Part shown: one piece after another, positions 1 through 6,025 of the stretch
Position numbering within the stretch: position 1 is the stretch's first letter
Layout: each line of letters begins with the position of its first letter
Source of the DNA: Candidatus Poseidoniaceae archaeon
Lineage (GTDB): Archaea > Thermoplasmatota > Poseidoniia > Poseidoniales > Poseidoniaceae
DNA length: 6,025 bases
Reading direction: 5' to 3'
Assembly: GCA_028822955.1 (NCBI GenBank)
Contig: JAPKCL010000100.1
Coordinates: 1-6,025 of the forward strand
Made by a program: the position numbers and the translations under genes
The notes under the pieces: generated by a model
The model's input: only the letters and a program-made list of their open reading frames with translations
Told to the model about the DNA's origin: nothing
The model's database searches: none

Positions 1-1524
1 GACTGTCTTGCTTTGGACGCCAGTTTCCAAGACTCAAACGGTGACGGCACAGCTTGTGGTGCTGGCGACCTCGGTGTTGATGAAGACTACAGTGAACAAT
101 GGATTACTGATTTAGTCAACAGCCGAGAAATTTACCTTATCCCAATGCTTAACGTTGATGGAAACAAGTACGACCGAGAGGTGTTCTGCCCTGCGCCTGC
201 TTGGGAAACATGTCCTTCCGGTGGATGGAGAAAGAACTTGAGAAACAATGGACCTGAACCTTTACCAGATCTAACTCAGGAAGTTGACGAAGATTGCGAT
301 GGCGTTGACCTCAACCGAAATTATCAATTTGAATGGGGTTGGCCTCTAGGCGCTACAATCCCTCTTATTCCAGGAACTTGTACCCCATCGGAAGATGAGC
401 AAGCAGGAATTTCCAATAACGACGTCTATACTGGTCCGTTCGATACCAAGGATAACGATGGTGACGGTCTCATCAATGAAGACAATGTCGATGGTGAAGA
501 CGACGATAATGACGGTGTTAAAGACGAAGATTGGGCTGGTGGAAATTCAGAACCAGAAACCCGCTTTATCCAAGACATGACTGAAATGAATGACGATAAT
601 GGCGATGGCGAGTCCGAATACAAAGCAACACTCACATTCCACTCCTACTCTGAACTGGTTCTCTACCCGTGGGGTCACTGCGCAAATTGCCAAACAACCG
701 ACCATGAACAACTCATTTACCACGGTGATGAAATGGCAGAGATGACGCAATACACCAACATGCAATCAAGTGACCTTTATCCAACCACTGGCGACTTCTG
801 CGATTGGCACTACGGTGTTCATGGCTCCTATTGTTATACGATGGAGATTGGAACTGCGTTCCACCAGAATGAAATCGATGTTGACCACATAGCGGTTCGA
901 AATCTCGGTGTCGCTTTCTACATGGCCGAGATTGCTGACAATCCTCGTGAGCGAGCAGATTTGGCTATTGGTAACATCTCCCAACAAAATTACTTAGCTG
1001 AAATTGAAGAAACAGATATTCCTGAAGAAGGCGATATCCCAATCGATGTCTGCGTTTCCAATTCTTTCCCATACAGTGAATCAAAATCGAAGATTCAATG
1101 GCGTACCGTCAAACCAAGTCGCTTGCAAAGCGATTACGGCCCACGCGAATGGGCAACGACCTCATGGGAATCGGTTGATGTTATGGCGATTGAAGGCGCT
1201 TGTACAGTATCGGATGGGAACGGAACAATCCTTCGAGGAATGATTCCAATTTCAGAAACTGCCACTGGAACTTTACATTACAAGGCTTCAGTATCGACAC
1301 TTTCCGGTTCTGACTTTTATCAATATCCCGCTGATGGTGATTATTACACCCTCGATTTATCCTATCGAGCAGCTTACGGTAGCGTTCTTGGTTCCCTGAT
1401 CATGTTCGGAATCACGGCGACATTTGTTTGGGGCGGCTTAGCCGTCTGTCTGCGAATGATGCTTACTGATGATGAAGAGGCCGACTTGGCAGCAGCAGTA
1501 AATGCTGAATCAGTGAAGGCTTGA
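1..1524 (+). CDS. M14 zinc carboxypeptidase, membrane-anchored, 5'-truncated by window edge
   Basis: The frame is open from base 1 (507 codons visible), so the start lies upstream; the TTG at 13 is not a credible start. Residue numbers count from base 1. The protein should remove C-terminal amino acids from peptides outside the cell. Visible M14 landmarks, by carboxypeptidase A (CPA) numbering: the REIYLIPMLNVDG block (42-54), WRKNLR (76-81, Arg127 region), DLNRNY with the Arg145 equivalent at 106, the third zinc ligand His in TFHSYSELVLYPWG (His214 = His196), Tyr260 (= Tyr248) and catalytic Glu282 (= Glu270). The Tyr-to-Glu spacing of 22 is the same as in CPA. The HxxE zinc ligands must lie just upstream. 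The block LYPTTGDFCDW resembles carboxypeptidase T, as I recall it, more than CPA. Asp-rich calcium-type repeats interrupt the core (about 151-206). A probable beta-rich domain follows (about 320-450), then one C-terminal membrane segment (about 460-485) and a short acidic tail. Several Cys suggest disulfides and an extracellular location. The family call is firm; substrate preference is not known. Confidence 0.93.
   Translation, partial: DCLALDASFQDSNGDGTACGAGDLGVDEDYSEQWITDLVNSREIYLIPMLNVDGNKYDREVFCPAPAWETCPSGGWRKNLRNNGPEPLPDLTQEVDEDCDGVDLNRNYQFEWGWPLGATIPLIPGTCTPSEDEQAGISNNDVYTGPFDTKDNDGDGLINEDNVDGEDDDNDGVKDEDWAGGNSEPETRFIQDMTEMNDDNGDGESEYKATLTFHSYSELVLYPWGHCANCQTTDHEQLIYHGDEMAEMTQYTNMQSSDLYPTTGDFCDWHYGVHGSYCYTMEIGTAFHQNEIDVDHIAVRNLGVAFYMAEIADNPRERADLAIGNISQQNYLAEIEETDIPEEGDIPIDVCVSNSFPYSESKSKIQWRTVKPSRLQSDYGPREWATTSWESVDVMAIEGACTVSDGNGTILRGMIPISETATGTLHYKASVSTLSGSDFYQYPADGDYYTLDLSYRAAYGSVLGSLIMFGITATFVWGGLAVCLRMMLTDDEEADLAAAVNAESVKA
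451..534 (+). repeat. Coding calcium-type (thrombospondin type 3-like) Asp/Asn/Gly repeat pair inside the carboxypeptidase
   Basis: Two imperfect acidic repeats offset by 16 residues encode DGDGLINED and DNDGVKDED, linked by a short NVDGE-type spacer. Another acidic stretch, NDDNGDGE, follows at 589-612. The DxDxDG pattern is known from EF-hand-like and thrombospondin type 3 calcium sites. The sequence shows the pattern directly; calcium binding is inferred. The repeat lies between the conserved YTGPF and SEPET segments of the peptidase. Confidence 0.7.
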
Positions 1525-1530
1525 GGAGGG
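1525..1530 (+). promoter_or_regulatory. Shine-Dalgarno site for the NSS symporter
   Basis: GGAGGG begins directly after the carboxypeptidase stop codon (TGA 1522-1524) and ends 6 nt before the ATG at 1537. It is strong and well spaced. It fixes the symporter start and supports translation from a shared transcript, since the 12-nt gap leaves no room for a separate promoter. Confidence 0.85.
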
Positions 1531-1536
1531 AATTGA

Positions 1537-3249
1537 ATGGCAGAAGATGGAGATTCAGACCAATTTAACGGCCGTATGGGCCTTATCTTTGCATCAATTG
1601 GTGCCGCAATCGGTACTGGAAACATTTGGCGTTTCCCTCGTATGGTTGGCGCGAACGGTGGTGGAACATTCCTTGTCCCATGGCTGTTTTTCTTGTTTAT
1701 CTGGTCGATACCACTGGTCATTGCAGAATACGCAATGGGTAAGAGAAGCCGAACAGGAACGATCGGTACATTCCGTATATTTGCCGGAAAGAAATTCGCT
1801 TGGATGGGTCTTTGGACCGCTTGGATTTCAACCGCTATTGGTTTCTATTATGCAGTTGTCTCTGGTTGGACCATCAAGTACTTCCAACTCGGAATTACCG
1901 GTGCATTGAACGGTGAAGATGTTGACACCACAGAGGTGTGGAACGCCTTTTTACAAAACCCAGGACAAGTTATCTTCTTCCAATTTTTGGTTATTGTTTT
2001 GACCTTAGCCGCAATTTGGAAAGGAGCAAAAGCAATTGAAAAGGTTAACTTTTATCTGATGATTTCTTTGTTTGCTTTGTTATTCCTCACCCTCTTCCTT
2101 TCACTTTGGATGGACTTCTCCGACGGCACTCTTGACGGAGCCTTGTTCATGTTCACCGTTGACTTTGACATGTTAATGGAGCCTGAAGTATGGATCAATG
2201 GTTTATCACAATCAGCCTGGTCCTGTTCTGCAGGAATGGGTATGTGTATTACTTATGCAGTTTACATGAGTAAAGATGAGGATACTGTTCTCAACGCTTT
2301 CACAATGGGATTGGCAAATAACAGCATCTCGATTATCGCAGGTCTTGCTGTTCTCTCTGCTATCTTTGCAGTCAATCCTGACCCATTGGCAACCGTTACA
2401 GGAGGCTCTTCAGCCATCACGTTCCTCGCTTTGCCTGAAGTGTTCGCACTTGCACCGTTTGCACCGATTGGTCCGCTGTTTATGATGGCAGGATTCTTTT
2501 TGGCACTTTCTTTTGCTGCGATGACTTCGATGATTTCAACCGTTGAATTATGTGTTCGAAATTTCGTCGACCACGGCTATGAGCGTGGAAAGTCAGTCGC
2601 CCTTACCGGTGTTGCATTATTCTTGTTCGGACTTCCTTCCGCAGTCATGTGGGTTAAACTCGACAGCAATGGTGTAGCCTTCCCTGAATTCTTAGAAGTC
2701 CAAGACCACATCTGGGGCTATGGGTTAATGTTCTCAGGTTTGTTTATTGCCTTCTCGATTTGGAAGTATGGCTATTATCGATGGAAGTCCGGTGTCGAAG
2801 CCGGTGTTGCACCATCTGGATTCAAAGGCTACCTTGGCTTTGGAGTATCCGCTTTCCGAGATGATTTCATCAACACTGGAGATAACGATATGCATGTCGG
2901 CCGATGGTGGGATTTGTTGATGTATTTGGCATTCCCAATCTTGTTTACAGTTCTGATGCTTTCCTACTTCAGCGACATGATTGCCAACACACCAAATGTA
3001 TGGGACCCATCAAATCCAAAAGGTCTCTCAATCATTTTCCTCTTCTGGGGAGTCGTTGCAACCTTGTTTATCTTCTTCAACAAATTCCTCATTCAACGCC
3101 CATTGTATCGAAATATTCCAAATGGCGCAGATGTTGACATCTCAACATTGCCGGGTGGCGACGATGAATTGGTTGTAGCATTGGGCGAAATTGCGCCAGG
3201 TTTTGAACACCTTTCAAAGGATAAAACCCTCGATGCAGAATTAGCATGA
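1537..3249 (+). CDS. Sodium-dependent amino-acid symporter, NSS/SNF (LeuT) family
   Basis: A complete 570-residue membrane transporter that should import amino acids (or related amines) using the Na+ gradient. Twelve membrane segments can be drawn, the usual NSS number. The TM1 signature GNIWRFP is at 28-34, with Na+-site equivalents Ala24, Ile25 and Asn29 and gate Arg32; NGGGTF follows at 40-45. TM3 has the Tyr pair at 104-105 (LeuT Tyr107/108). Unwound TM6 has SAGMG at 231-235, and TM8 has the Na2 pair Thr330/Ser331. Asn261 matches LeuT Asn286. By hand alignment, Ser265 replaces the LeuT Glu290 that removes chloride dependence, and Met234 replaces Phe259 in the substrate pocket. The loop between TM10 and TM11 (about 412-456) is long, and a soluble C-terminal tail of about 50 residues follows TM12. 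The gene lies 12 nt after the carboxypeptidase and 12 nt before the next gene, so co-transcription is likely. The substrate cannot be told from sequence alone. Confidence 0.95.
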   Translation: MAEDGDSDQFNGRMGLIFASIGAAIGTGNIWRFPRMVGANGGGTFLVPWLFFLFIWSIPLVIAEYAMGKRSRTGTIGTFRIFAGKKFAWMGLWTAWISTAIGFYYAVVSGWTIKYFQLGITGALNGEDVDTTEVWNAFLQNPGQVIFFQFLVIVLTLAAIWKGAKAIEKVNFYLMISLFALLFLTLFLSLWMDFSDGTLDGALFMFTVDFDMLMEPEVWINGLSQSAWSCSAGMGMCITYAVYMSKDEDTVLNAFTMGLANNSISIIAGLAVLSAIFAVNPDPLATVTGGSSAITFLALPEVFALAPFAPIGPLFMMAGFFLALSFAAMTSMISTVELCVRNFVDHGYERGKSVALTGVALFLFGLPSAVMWVKLDSNGVAFPEFLEVQDHIWGYGLMFSGLFIAFSIWKYGYYRWKSGVEAGVAPSGFKGYLGFGVSAFRDDFINTGDNDMHVGRWWDLLMYLAFPILFTVLMLSYFSDMIANTPNVWDPSNPKGLSIIFLFWGVVATLFIFFNKFLIQRPLYRNIPNGADVDISTLPGGDDELVVALGEIAPGFEHLSKDKTLDAELA

Positions 3250-3251
3250 TA

Positions 3252-3257
3252 AGGTGA
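3252..3257 (+). promoter_or_regulatory. Shine-Dalgarno site for the acidic membrane protein
   Basis: AGGTGA, within a longer purine stretch 3250-3260, lies 4 nt before the ATG at 3262 and starts 3 nt after the symporter stop. It matches the archaeal 16S tail complement AGGAGGTGAT and supports the ATG at 3262. Confidence 0.75.
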
Positions 3258-3261
3258 GGGC

Positions 3262-3981
3262 ATGGACGACCTCGTCGAAACATTGGCGGTTGGTCTGTTC
3301 ATCTCACTGATTCTAATTGTCATCTCGTGGTGGTTTTGGAAACGCTATGATGAGCCGAGTGAGGCTCAGATTGAACGAGAAGAATCGATTTCTAAAAAGG
3401 AAAAAGAAACTCAAATGTGGCATGCTGTTGAATCTCAGATGGTTCAAGAAAGAGTCGCTCTGGAAGAACAGGCCTTGTATGAACGACGTAAGGCTGAAGA
3501 ACGCGCACGAGCATTACCACCCCCAACAGGTGAAGTCTCCAATGCTTTTGCTGCCTTTGACATGGAACGTCAAACCCCTGTGAAGTCGTTTACTGAACAT
3601 CATGATGCCCCATCGGCAGAAGCTGCTCTCATTGGAAATGAGTTGGAACCCGAAGCCAATGATGAGGATGTTTTGTCAGTTGCAGAATTGGTTGAAGTTC
3701 GTCAAGACAAAGCATTTGTTTTAGAGCAACAAGAGACCGTTGCAGACCTTTCTTCGGATGCTGAAGAACAAGAATCAGTTCTCGAGCCAACCTCGGAGGC
3801 CACTATCAGCGAGACCTCGGATGAGATCGAAGCATCGATTCCGTCCGCACCAGATTTGGATGTGTTAACTCAAGCATCATCTGATTCAGTCAGTGAACCG
3901 GAATGGTCACTGGAGAGAGAAGAGCCTCCAGTCGAAACGGACTGGAGCGATAATTGGTTCAACAACCTCGAAGAAGAATGA
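3262..3981 (+). CDS. Hypothetical single-pass membrane protein with coiled coil and acidic tail
   Basis: I do not recognise this 239-residue protein. It has a short acidic N-terminus, one membrane segment (about 8-26, ending WWFW) and then Lys-Arg. By the positive-inside rule this puts the long C-terminal part in the cytoplasm. Residues about 33-84 are rich in Glu, Lys, Arg and Gln with few breaks, and could form a helix or coiled coil. A Pro run (86-88) ends that segment. Residues about 111-239 hold roughly 39 Asp/Glu against about 3 Lys/Arg, look disordered, and finish in a Trp-containing acidic end (DWSDNWFNNLEEE). No catalytic or ligand motif is visible. The strong ribosome binding site, the 12-nt spacing from the symporter and full-length openness make it a real gene. 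It could be a scaffold or partner of a membrane complex, but that is a guess. Confidence 0.82.
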   Translation: MDDLVETLAVGLFISLILIVISWWFWKRYDEPSEAQIEREESISKKEKETQMWHAVESQMVQERVALEEQALYERRKAEERARALPPPTGEVSNAFAAFDMERQTPVKSFTEHHDAPSAEAALIGNELEPEANDEDVLSVAELVEVRQDKAFVLEQQETVADLSSDAEEQESVLEPTSEATISETSDEIEASIPSAPDLDVLTQASSDSVSEPEWSLEREEPPVETDWSDNWFNNLEEE

Positions 3982-4051
3982 AGCCAACAAACACCATGCT
4001 GACCCCGTTTCAAGGCGAAGAGGTGATGAACAGTCAGTCCGTGGAACGCTC
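3982..4051 (+). other. 70-nt intergenic leader before hisS, with a displaced Shine-Dalgarno-like site
   Basis: This is the longest gap in the window. No TATA box or BRE stands out and no tRNA fold is apparent. GAGGTGAT at 4020-4027 is a near-perfect match to the 16S tail complement, but it lies 24 nt before the hisS ATG and has no in-frame start at normal distance. Only a weak GTGGA (4041-4045) lies near the chosen start. Confidence 0.5.
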
Positions 4052-5401
4052 ATGGTGCAACGCCCACGTGGTACTCGCGACTTCACGCCAAAGGTGATGG
4101 CGCGTCGCCTGGCCTTTGAGCAACTCTTGGAAGAGCGTGCTCGCCGTCATGGTTTTTCACGCATTCAAACTCCAATTTTTGAGTCACTTGATCTGTTCAC
4201 CGCTAAGTCAGGACCAGGTATCATCTCCCAACTCTATGCTTTTGAGGATAAGAGTGAACGACCGTTGACGCTACGACCTGAATTAACAGCACCAGTGATG
4301 CGAATGATTGCTGAGGAAGGCATGCAAATGCTCCAAAAACCACTCCGTCTTTCGTACTACGGTCAATGCTACCGCTATGAAGAATCAAAGAAAGGCCGAT
4401 ACCGTGAATTTTTCCAATACGGTGTCGAATTGATTGGAGAATCAGGTCCATTGGCAGAAGCAGAAGTCATCGCTCTTGCCATCGACATGCTCGATGCGTG
4501 TGGCCTTGAGAACTGGGAGGTTCGAATCGGCCATGTTGGTATTCTCAAAGATGCACTGACTGGATTGGGCCTTTCTGCTGAAATACCCGAAGGTGCCAAT
4601 GAGCCACCTGTTGCCAGTGCTATGCGCTTTCTCGACAAAGGCGACGATGCTGGTTTAGCGAAACTGTTCACGGACAATGGAATCAATCCAGACAACACGG
4701 CACCTTTGCGCGCTCTTGCTGACCTTGAAGGCGGAGTTGAGACACTCGGGCCAGCCCGAGATATTCTCACATCTCTGGAAGGCGTTTCTCTTGAAGCACT
4801 GGATGATTTACAAACCACGCTTGAGGCAGTTGCTGCATTAGCACCCACACCACCTTCACTGGCCGTTGATTTGACCGTTGCTCGAGGATTGGATTACTAC
4901 ACCGGTATGGTGTTCGAAGTGAAAGTCCCCGAACTTGGTGGCGAAGGACAAGTGCTTGGTGGCGGTTCATACAAACTCCTCCATCTGTTTGGCCTACCTG
5001 ACCTTGACCCGAGTTGTGGGTTTGGTCTTGGCTTCGACCGCGTCTTATTGGCTCTTGAAGCACAAGCAGAAGCCAGTGGTCGCAGTGAAGTCGTTCCAGG
5101 CGAGACTGACCCGAAGGGATTAGTTGCATTCATTCCATTCGGAATAGACGTATCAGGCGTACTTCCGATTGTCGCGAGTTTGCGAAATGCAGGTGAGCGA
5201 ATCGAACTTGAACTTCGTGGACGAAAGATTGCGAAAGCGATGAAGTGGGCCAACTCAATTGGATGCCAATTCACCGTTGTCATCGGACCACGAGACCTTG
5301 AGAACGGTCAAGCAATGGTCAAGAGTTTGGTATCTGGAGAACAACAAGCAGTTGAGCTCAATGCCGATGCAATAGCAGCAGCGATTCAAGCAATGCGCTG
5401 A
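4052..5401 (+). CDS. hisS: Histidyl-tRNA synthetase
   Basis: Charges tRNA-His with histidine using ATP, in the cytoplasm. The 449-residue length is normal for this class IIa enzyme. The ATG at 4052 gives VQRPRGTRDF near the N-terminus, where HisRS proteins usually begin. The open frame runs back to 3893, but that extension overlaps the previous gene and is Lys/Arg-rich and unlike HisRS. Motifs in order: motif 1 region (about 35-55), TLRPELTAPV (73-82), motif 2 with CYRYEESKKGRYREFFQYG (106-124, ATP-site Arg108), the histidine-specific ARGLDYYTG (277-285, Arg278), GGGSYKLLHLFG (304-315) and motif 3 GFGLGFDRV (323-331, Arg330). The anticodon-binding domain follows (about 355-449). The GGGSY form in place of the bacterial GGRYD fits archaeal HisRS as I recall it. 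All key residues looked for are present. The start is less certain than the rest because its ribosome binding site is weak. Confidence 0.96.
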   Translation: MVQRPRGTRDFTPKVMARRLAFEQLLEERARRHGFSRIQTPIFESLDLFTAKSGPGIISQLYAFEDKSERPLTLRPELTAPVMRMIAEEGMQMLQKPLRLSYYGQCYRYEESKKGRYREFFQYGVELIGESGPLAEAEVIALAIDMLDACGLENWEVRIGHVGILKDALTGLGLSAEIPEGANEPPVASAMRFLDKGDDAGLAKLFTDNGINPDNTAPLRALADLEGGVETLGPARDILTSLEGVSLEALDDLQTTLEAVAALAPTPPSLAVDLTVARGLDYYTGMVFEVKVPELGGEGQVLGGGSYKLLHLFGLPDLDPSCGFGLGFDRVLLALEAQAEASGRSEVVPGETDPKGLVAFIPFGIDVSGVLPIVASLRNAGERIELELRGRKIAKAMKWANSIGCQFTVVIGPRDLENGQAMVKSLVSGEQQAVELNADAIAAAIQAMR

Positions 5402-5402
5402 A

Positions 5403-6025
5403 TCACGCTTCGGTTTCTTCTTCTTTGCCGATGTTGACAAAGACCGCCATTGCGATTGCAGCAGATGCTACAACCAATGTGAATCCAGGTGTGTCTTCTT
5501 CAGGCATAGCATCGATTCCTGCTTGAAAGTCTTCATCCCATGTCGATTCATCGATTGGCATTTCAAGACGTGCTTCTTCTCCAAGTTTGAATCCGAATCC
5601 TGCAGGCGAACCACTACCCTGGAGTCCTAAAATCCCTCCACTTTGATAATCTCCCTTAACCTTCATCGTAACTTCGATTACTGGGTTATCGTTGCTTTTA
5701 TCCCATTCCAAATGCCCATCTTCTTCGGTCATTGTGTAAGAGAAGACGATGTTCTTCCAGTTTTCAGCAGGCCAAGGTTGTTCTGTATGTTGGAATACTT
5801 TGTTTGGCCCACGGTAAACGGTGATGTTGAGGTATTCGCAATCGTTGTTACAACTTCCGTCACCACCGTTATCGATATCACCTTCGTAATATACGTTGAA
5901 ATTACCACGCATTTCAGCACCTTCAGTCATGATGAGGCGCTTATCGAGAGTTGGGTCCATGGTGAATCGGTATTTGATATTGATAAGACCGTTGTCTTTT
6001 TCTTCAGTGAGTTCTCCTTCTTCAA
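5403..6025 (-). CDS. Acidic exported protein with C-terminal PGF-type anchor, 5'-truncated by window edge
   Basis: The frame stays open to the window end, giving 207 residues. The ATG at 5960 lies inside a continuous stretch (KYRFT before it) and is probably an internal Met, so the true start is beyond the window. I do not recognise the family. The visible part is acidic, with beta-rich alternation (for example NITVYRG and VIEVTMKVKG), a Gly/Asp/Asn-rich segment holding two Cys four apart (SCNNDC, possible disulfide or calcium loop) and an N-glycosylation sequon NIT. It ends with Asp-Thr-Pro-Gly-Phe, a hydrophobic helix of about 16 residues and a short tail GKEEETEA. This layout places the body outside the cell and the tail inside or cleaved. 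It converges on hisS with a 1-nt gap. Role unknown. Confidence 0.82.
   Translation of the reverse strand, partial: EEGELTEEKDNGLINIKYRFTMDPTLDKRLIMTEGAEMRGNFNVYYEGDIDNGGDGSCNNDCEYLNITVYRGPNKVFQHTEQPWPAENWKNIVFSYTMTEEDGHLEWDKSNDNPVIEVTMKVKGDYQSGGILGLQGSGSPAGFGFKLGEEARLEMPIDESTWDEDFQAGIDAMPEEDTPGFTLVVASAAIAMAVFVNIGKEEETEA
5406..5489 (-). other. PGF-CTERM-like sorting signal
   Basis: The last 28 residues are Pro-Gly-Phe, a hydrophobic stretch (TLVVASAAIAMAVFV) and a charged tail. PGF-CTERM signals are processed by archaeosortase A in euryarchaea, with lipid attachment. The motif and helix fit. The tail has one Lys followed mostly by Glu, whereas the typical signal ends in Arg/Lys, so a plain C-terminal membrane anchor is the main alternative. 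Confidence 0.5.
5414..5426 (+). terminator. Possible T-rich termination signal downstream of hisS
   Basis: The + strand carries TTTCTTCTTCTTT 13 nt after the hisS stop. T-rich tracts end transcription in many archaea. The same bases encode the Glu/Lys-rich end of the convergent gene, so the tract may exist only for coding reasons. No stem-loop precedes it. Confidence 0.25.

Noticed and set aside
13..15. TTG at 13 as the start of the carboxypeptidase
   Set aside because: The frame is open to base 1 and the first zinc ligands of the M14 fold are missing, so the gene must begin upstream of the window.
433..630. Tandem DNA repeat or recombination site in the GAT/GAC-rich stretch
   Set aside because: The similarity follows Asp/Asn/Gly codons with varied third bases, as in a protein-level repeat, and has no clean repeated unit at DNA level.
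3893..4051. Extended N-terminus for hisS starting at ATG 3893
   Set aside because: The extra 53 residues overlap the end of the acidic membrane protein in another frame, are Lys/Arg-rich and unlike any HisRS N-terminus, and have no good ribosome binding site. The HisRS signature starts right after the ATG at 4052.
3982..4051. Possible tRNA or small RNA in the gap before hisS
   Set aside because: A GTTTCAA stretch recalls a T-loop, but the flanking bases do not pair and no acceptor or anticodon stem can be formed.
4375..4848. Long - strand open frame inside hisS
   Set aside because: It is Ser/Ala/Arg/Pro-rich with no recognisable motif, and is fully explained as the antisense shadow of a well-conserved gene.
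5958..5960. ATG at 5960 (- strand) as the start of the PGF-type protein
   Set aside because: The frame continues to the window end with sensible residues before this Met, no Shine-Dalgarno site precedes it, and a signal peptide expected for an exported protein is absent after it.

Overview
The window looks like a piece of a marine euryarchaeal genome, most likely Marine Group II (Candidatus Poseidoniales). The support is indirect: a HisRS of archaeal type, Shine-Dalgarno sites matching AGGAGGTGAT, strongly acidic surface proteins with Asp/Asn/Gly calcium-type repeats, a PGF-CTERM-like C-terminus, moderate base composition and very tight gene packing. No rRNA or other lineage marker is present, so the assignment is an inference.

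Layout. Four genes run on the + strand. (1) 1-1524 is the 3' part of a secreted, membrane-anchored M14 zinc carboxypeptidase; its first two zinc ligands lie upstream of the window. (2) 1537-3249 is a complete sodium-coupled amino-acid symporter of the NSS/SNF (LeuT) family, 12 nt downstream with a strong ribosome binding site. (3) 3262-3981 is an unrecognised single-pass membrane protein with a coiled-coil-like segment and a very acidic tail, again 12 nt downstream. (4) 4052-5401 is histidyl-tRNA synthetase, after a 70-nt gap. A fifth gene on the - strand (5403-6025, start outside the window) encodes the C-terminal part of an acidic exported protein ending in a PGF-type sorting signal. It converges on hisS with one base between the two stop codons.

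How the genes may work together. The carboxypeptidase would trim C-terminal residues from peptides outside the cell, and the symporter next to it would import free amino acids with Na+. That is a plausible peptide-scavenging pair. The acidic membrane protein is spaced like a member of the same operon but its role is unknown. hisS is a housekeeping gene and probably sits here without functional linkage.

No RNA gene, mobile element, CRISPR array or phage feature was seen, and no clearly new multi-gene system. The points most worth checking are the calcium-type insert inside the carboxypeptidase core, a eukaryote-like chloride site in the symporter, the acidic membrane protein, and the sorting signal with an acidic rather than basic tail.
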